NCBI GenBank assembly: GCA_037447655.1
Contig: JBBHKE010000541.1
Coordinates: forward strand, 188,001 to 248,000
DNA: 60,000 bases
Source of the DNA: Zygnema cylindricum
Lineage: Eukaryota > Streptophyta > Zygnematophyceae > Zygnematales > Zygnemataceae
Reading direction: 5' to 3'
Shown: positions 55,735 to 60,000 of the stretch, one piece after another
How the letters are laid out: each line of letters starts with the position of its first letter
Numbering within the stretch: position 1 is the stretch's first letter
Notes under the pieces: model-generated
What the model saw: only the letters and a program-made list of their open reading frames with translations
What the model was told of the DNA's origin: nothing
The model's database searches: none
Made by a program: the position numbers and the translations under genes

Positions 55735-58192
55735 CTCTTATTTTCTAGTCTAATTTTAACTTCTCTTTTAATCCACACTTTTCCTTTAAAATGTTTTAAC
55801 TTGGGAGAGGGCACAGGTTTGGTGATCATATCAGCCACCATTTCCCCATCAGCCCTATACACAAGATTCACAATTTTGTTTTAAACCTTTTCCCTCACAA
55901 AACTCAATCTTATGTCTATATGTTTAGCCTTAAAGTGATGTTTTTGATTGGCTGCAATTGCAAAGCAAGCCTGATTATAACAAAACACTTCATGCACTAC
56001 TTCGTTCATATACCCCAGTTCTAGTAACAAGGAATTGACCCACATCAACTCTTTCACAGCATAAAAAGAGGCCATATACTAAGCCCCCATAGTGGACTGA
56101 GCAACCACCTTTTGTTGCTTGCTACTTCAACAACAAGCACCTTCTCCCACATACAACACATACCCAGAATTGCATATTTTCATAAGTTCATCCCCATAAC
56201 TAGCATCACTTCAAGTAGTGATGTCGCTATTTTTCTCTCCCAAATGCAACCATAAATCCCTAGTTCCCACCCGATATCTCATGACCCTCTTTGCCTCGCA
56301 ATCTCTCTTCCTAGGATCATTAAGACTCCTACTGAGAAATCCAACTGCTGCCGCTATGTCTGGCCTAGTACAGTTCATAAAGCAGATTAAGCTTCCTACA
56401 ACCTGCCTATAAGGAATTGACTTCATAAACTGTCTCTTTTTTGGACTCATCTAATCATCTAAGATTATCACTCCTTTACTGTCTCTTTTCTGGACTCATC
56501 TAATCATCTAAGATTATCACTCTTTTTACACTCCCATCATTTACTTTCTTCAAGTCTATGGGAGTGGTACAACTGTTTGCCTTTTCCATCTGGAATTTCT
56601 CAAGCATATTTCCTATAACTTCTTTCTGAGTAAGTTTGATGATCCTTTTACCTCTATCTCTTTCCATTTGAATTCCCAAAATATGTATTGCCTCCCCTAA
56701 ATCCTTCATGTCAAATCTGCCTCTAAGATCTTTCTTTAACTTGTTGATCTTTTCCATAGACTTACTTAACACTACCAAGTCCTCCAGATAAATTGCATTG
56801 AAAATAACACCATTTCCATCTTCAAACATATAGATAGAATGGTTAGAGCGGATCCGGATATATCCGAGACCGGTGAGAAACTCATCTAGTTTCTTATTCC
56901 ATTGTGTGGGAGCGTGCTTTAGTTCATATGAGGACTTTATGAGTCTGCAAAATTTGCTCTCCTCTCCTTCCTCTACAAACCCCTCTTGTTGCCATATGAA
57001 TATTTTTTCCTCTAACTCACCATTGAGGAAGGCGCTCTTAATATCCATCAAGTGTATTTCCATGTTTTCCGCTGCAGCTAGACTGAGGAGAAACCTTACG
57101 GATGGGAACCGAACCACCGGAGCAAAGATCTCCTCATAATGTTTCCTTTTTTTTTGGGTAAACCCCTTCGCTACCAACCGAGCCTTATATCTCTCAATGG
57201 TATTATCTAGGTTCGGTTCCAGTTTAAACACCCATTTACACTGAATTGGTATTTTGTCTGGAGGGCAGTCCACCAACTCCTAAGTATTTGTTTCCATGAT
57301 GGAGGCCATCTCATCATTTATGGCTCTAACCCATGTGTCTTTCTCCGGACTGTCCATTGCCTCCGAGTATGACTAAGGCTCATCAGGGCGATACTGCTTA
57401 GTTACCTTGTGAGCGGCCTGTTTTTCCTGTAGCCTCATGCTGTTTATTCGTCCTCCCTCAAAGTATGAAACTAGAATGGAGGGAAGTCTCAAATACCTCC
57501 TCACTATCTCATCGGCTCCCCTATCCATAGAAGCATGTTCCGACTCCTCATCCTCTATCTCCTCGGAGTGTATAGAGATATGAGGAGATTCCGATATATC
57601 TCCCCCATCTTGGATATCCCCTGAATTTGCAATCACGTTTTCACTCATGTCCCTTCCGAGAAGATCCGAGTCTTCCTCATTCTCGGATTCAAAACTGATT
57701 CTTATTTTTTTGGTGTATTTGAAAGGATCAAATGATTTCTTTTCATCTATAACAATAAGGTGCTTTACTAGATTGATATCTTGTTTAGCTAAGTCATAGA
57801 CTCTATATCCCTTGACTTCCTCATCATATCCCACAAAATATCTTGGTTTCCCTTTAACATCTAGTTTCCAGTTTTTCTTATCTATGTCAATACTGTAAAC
57901 TTGACGACCGAATACTTTCAGGTGAGAAATATTTGGTTTCCTTCCGACCCATCTCTCATGAGGTGTCATTTCTTTTACGGCCGTTGTAAGGACTCTTTTC
58001 TTAATGTAGTTTGCAAATTTCGTGGCTTCTGCCCAAAATCTTTTTCCTATCTTCTTGTTGGCCAATATAGTCCGTACATTATCTCTTAGAGTCCGGTTCA
58101 ACGTCTCAGATACCCTATTTTGTTTTGGATTTTTTGGTACAATTTTTTGATGCTGAACTCCTCTATCCCTTAAGTATTCCTCAAACTAGTTA
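55735..58192 (-). pseudogene. Decayed copia Pol, related to the inner element
   Basis: From right to left: integrase C-terminal part (VRTILANKKIGKRFWAEATK, HLKVFGRQVYSIDID), RT (57,276-56,500: VDCPPDKIPIQCKWVFKLEP, HLMDIKSAFLNGELEEKIFI, APTQWNKK) and RNase H (YRQVVGSLICFMNCTRPDIA, KELMWV, KHIDIRLSFVREKV, ADMITKP). The RT catalytic motif reads YLED in place of YVDD. A 49-bp tandem duplication lies at 56,429-56,522. Truncated at 58,192 by the next LTR. Confidence 0.85.
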
Positions 58193-59259
58193 TGCAACTA
58201 TGAGACCTACATAAGACCTCAGAGTAAGTAGCTCACACGAAGCCTCTAAGATAACCCTCATCCCTTTGTCTTTCAGCACAAATAAGCGTTACCCTGGTAA
58301 ACAAAAACTCTAACCGATTTCACCCCTGTGAAGGGAAGTCTCCCTTCAGTCGATAGCAAAAAGAATCTCTGAATTTGCTCCCCTGAGCAGTAAGTTATGG
58401 AGGATCAAAGTTGACCTTTTGTACAGAAGCTCTCTGGGAGAGAGGGTCCTATCTACCATTTTTTTCTATGTCCTATCTCTCTCTAAAACTCTATCTATTG
58501 ATGTACGGCACCTATCATATTACACTGCCGTACACAAAAGTACAGTTGCCGTTTTACTTTATGTACGGATACAGTACGACATGGCCTAAATGTCGACACA
58601 TGTCATATTCGGATTCGATCCCGTAATCTTCGGAGATGCCGCGATCCAACGTAACCGTGCCACGTGTCATCCGATGTGGCGATGACCACAAACCGCCGAG
58701 AATCTCTTCCGTGATCTCGACTTTCTTTTCGGCCGTCCGATTGAATGCAGATTTCAATCGTAGCCGTCATAAATGCTTGTGCGGTATTTGTTTCGTAAAA
58801 GAAACAAAATGCGCGGTACTCGTTTCTTATCCATACCGAAATCCGTACTTTTACATAACTGGATCTATCTATCCGTAAACATCCGCTGTTAAATGAATTT
58901 TCCTACGTGGCAACATTTAAATAAATATCAAACCTTCAAATATGTATCTTTCAGTCTAGACTTAACGGATAAGTCTACCGCCTACCGGCGTTCTTCTGGT
59001 CGGTAGGTACCAGGATCAAATCCTGGTGCCAACACACTCTTTTTAGCAAATAAACCTACCTATCCGTAAATCAACTAATTTATTTCCCGTAAACCTCTGG
59101 ATAGCCTAGGTAGCCATGGCTCTAGCTTCCTCTCCAACATCTCAGTGACTGCAACAAGTGTGGGAGTTGGAGAGAGAAGTTAGAGGCAGACTGCCTCGGC
59201 TTCTTTTTTATATTCCAATTTAGATTTAGAAAATAATAAAATAATCATCGATTTCTACA
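58193..59259 (-). repeat. LTR of another copy of the inner-copia family
   Basis: 1067 bp, TGCAACTATGAGACC to CATCGATTTCTACA, collinear with the LTRs at 34.6 and 40.0 kb. Followed on the right by the PPT AATAAGGGGAG (minus strand), so it is a 3' LTR. It cuts the integrase of the preceding relic. Carries CACGTG near 58,662. Confidence 0.85.
58961..59034 (+). other. tRNA-like segment in LTR
   Basis: The best tRNA-like copy: T-arm CCAGG ATCAAAT CCTGG (59,010-59,026) is a perfect 5-bp stem with 7-nt loop, followed by TGCCAACA. ACCGG CGTTCTT CTGGT upstream can form a 5-bp/7-nt anticodon-like arm. Acceptor stem and loop bases deviate (no T33), so it is not a normal tRNA gene. Confidence 0.45.
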
Positions 59260-59332
59260 CTCCCCTTATTTTCTAGTCAATCTTTCATTTCAGACCACTC
59301 TTCTCCCTGCAGAAAATTAGTTTAGGGGAAAC
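59260..59332 (-). pseudogene. Last bases of Pol and PPT of the right-hand LTR copy
   Basis: Aligned with 35,640-35,712 of the inner element (PPT, then Pol tail). Similarity ends at a second copy of CATCGATTTCTACA (59,333-59,346), beyond which the sequence is unrelated. Confidence 0.6.
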
Positions 59333-59346
59333 CATCGATTTCTACA

Positions 59347-59580
59347 AATGCCGCGGGATCTGAAATCTCGGGATCCGAACTGGTCCCTCCTCGAATAAGA
59401 AGGGCAGTAGCAACAGCAGTGGAGGAAGGTCTTGCTCTTAAAGAAGATGTTTGTCTGTTTGCTCCTCTATATCTAAGAGAGGCTTGTTCCTCCGTGAGAA
59501 TTGTCTCCACCGATTCGATGTGGAGACGAGGTCATGGTGGCGGAGACGGAGACGACTGGGGGATTTGAGGAAAAGGTGTC
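59347..59580 (+). other. Unidentified open stretch
   Basis: Plus-strand frame without ATG: AAGSEISGSELVPPRIRRAV, EEGLALKEDVCLFAPLYLRE then SSVRIVSTDS, ending at TGA in DDWGI. Richer in G and C than the surroundings. No family recognised; could be an exon, a Gag piece or chance. The remaining 59.58-60.0 kb shows nothing clear. Confidence 0.2.
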
Positions 59581-60000
59581 TGTCTCCTAAGCCGCCTTCT
59601 GGAGGTCTCGAGAGTAGGAGTTCCTGAGTTGGAAGATAGGGAACGCCTATGAGGAGGTGAGTAGACTAGGATGTGTTTGTAGGGTAAGACAAGCGGGTCT
59701 GGTGACCCACGAACTGTTGCAGCGGGAGAAAGGGATGGCGACGGAGAGGAGCCGTGAGGTGGTGATGGTGGAGGATTGGATAGTCAGAGGGAAATGTGTA
59801 GTCTCCGGTCGCGTTGTAGTTGCACCACGGCCTCCATAGTGGAAGATCCCTCCACCGAGACAAAGGTAGAACGCTCAGTGGGAGCGGCTGCCAAATTACC
59901 TGGTAGATCTGCACCCAACCCCTCTCCATTAGACCTTGTTGTTTCCTCCCCTTCCTGCTAAAGAGGAGATTTCGGTCTAAGTCCCGGTGAAGTCCTTGGA

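Overview
Eukaryotic nuclear DNA, AT-rich, intron-rich and crowded with transposable elements. No rRNA, no intact tRNA gene, no bacterial-type operon and no CRISPR array were seen. Polyproline (SPPP-type) spacers, plant-type Ty1/copia elements, short TIR elements and TTTAGGG-like runs point to the green lineage. A green or streptophyte alga fits best, but the species cannot be named from this sequence.

Region 1 (about 1.3-29.1 kb, minus strand) is the main result. It holds a large split gene, or what remains of one, built from tandem copies of a module. Four exon types recur. C is a proline-rich linker. A, B and D together encode one extracellular domain of about 128 residues with four cysteines, resembling the prepeptidase C-terminal (PPC) type of beta-sandwich. 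Nineteen exons (5 A, 5 B, 4 D, 5 C) have canonical GT/AG ends, no in-frame stop, and exactly compatible phases (C 1-1, A 1-0, B 0-0, D 0-1). They can be chained into one reading frame from 28,716 down to 2,060. The introns are also homologous between modules, so whole intron-plus-exon segments of about 3-8 kb were duplicated. Each copy was then changed separately: one domain was lost at about 27.17 kb, one linker is missing between 4.9 and 4.0 kb, and different low-complexity DNA or retrotransposon pieces sit inside individual introns. The predicted product looks like a secreted, N-glycosylated, probably hydroxyproline-rich wall or matrix protein. Both gene ends lie outside the window or are destroyed.

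Region 2 (29.1-33.5 kb) has a perfect-length 42-bp x 8 minisatellite and a 93-bp tandem duplication, and otherwise nothing recognisable.

Region 3 (33.5-46.8 kb) is a nested pair of Ty1/copia retrotransposons on the minus strand. The outer element (475/495-bp LTRs, PBS matching the 3' end of initiator tRNA-Met) was invaded by a second copia (about 1.035-kb LTRs). The inner element's primer site matches the anticodon arm of initiator tRNA-Met, which indicates half-tRNA priming. Both carry stops and frameshifts.

Region 4 (46.8-53.2 kb) lacks genes but contains several non-autonomous DNA elements, including a hAT-type element with an 8-bp target duplication and a TIR element containing a 22-bp perfect palindrome.

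Region 5 (53.2-60 kb) holds a Gag-like relic with two CCHC zinc knuckles, a decayed copia related to the inner element, and another copy of the long LTR inserted in its integrase. The long LTRs carry tRNA-like A-box/B-box sequence, and most carry a CACGTG motif.
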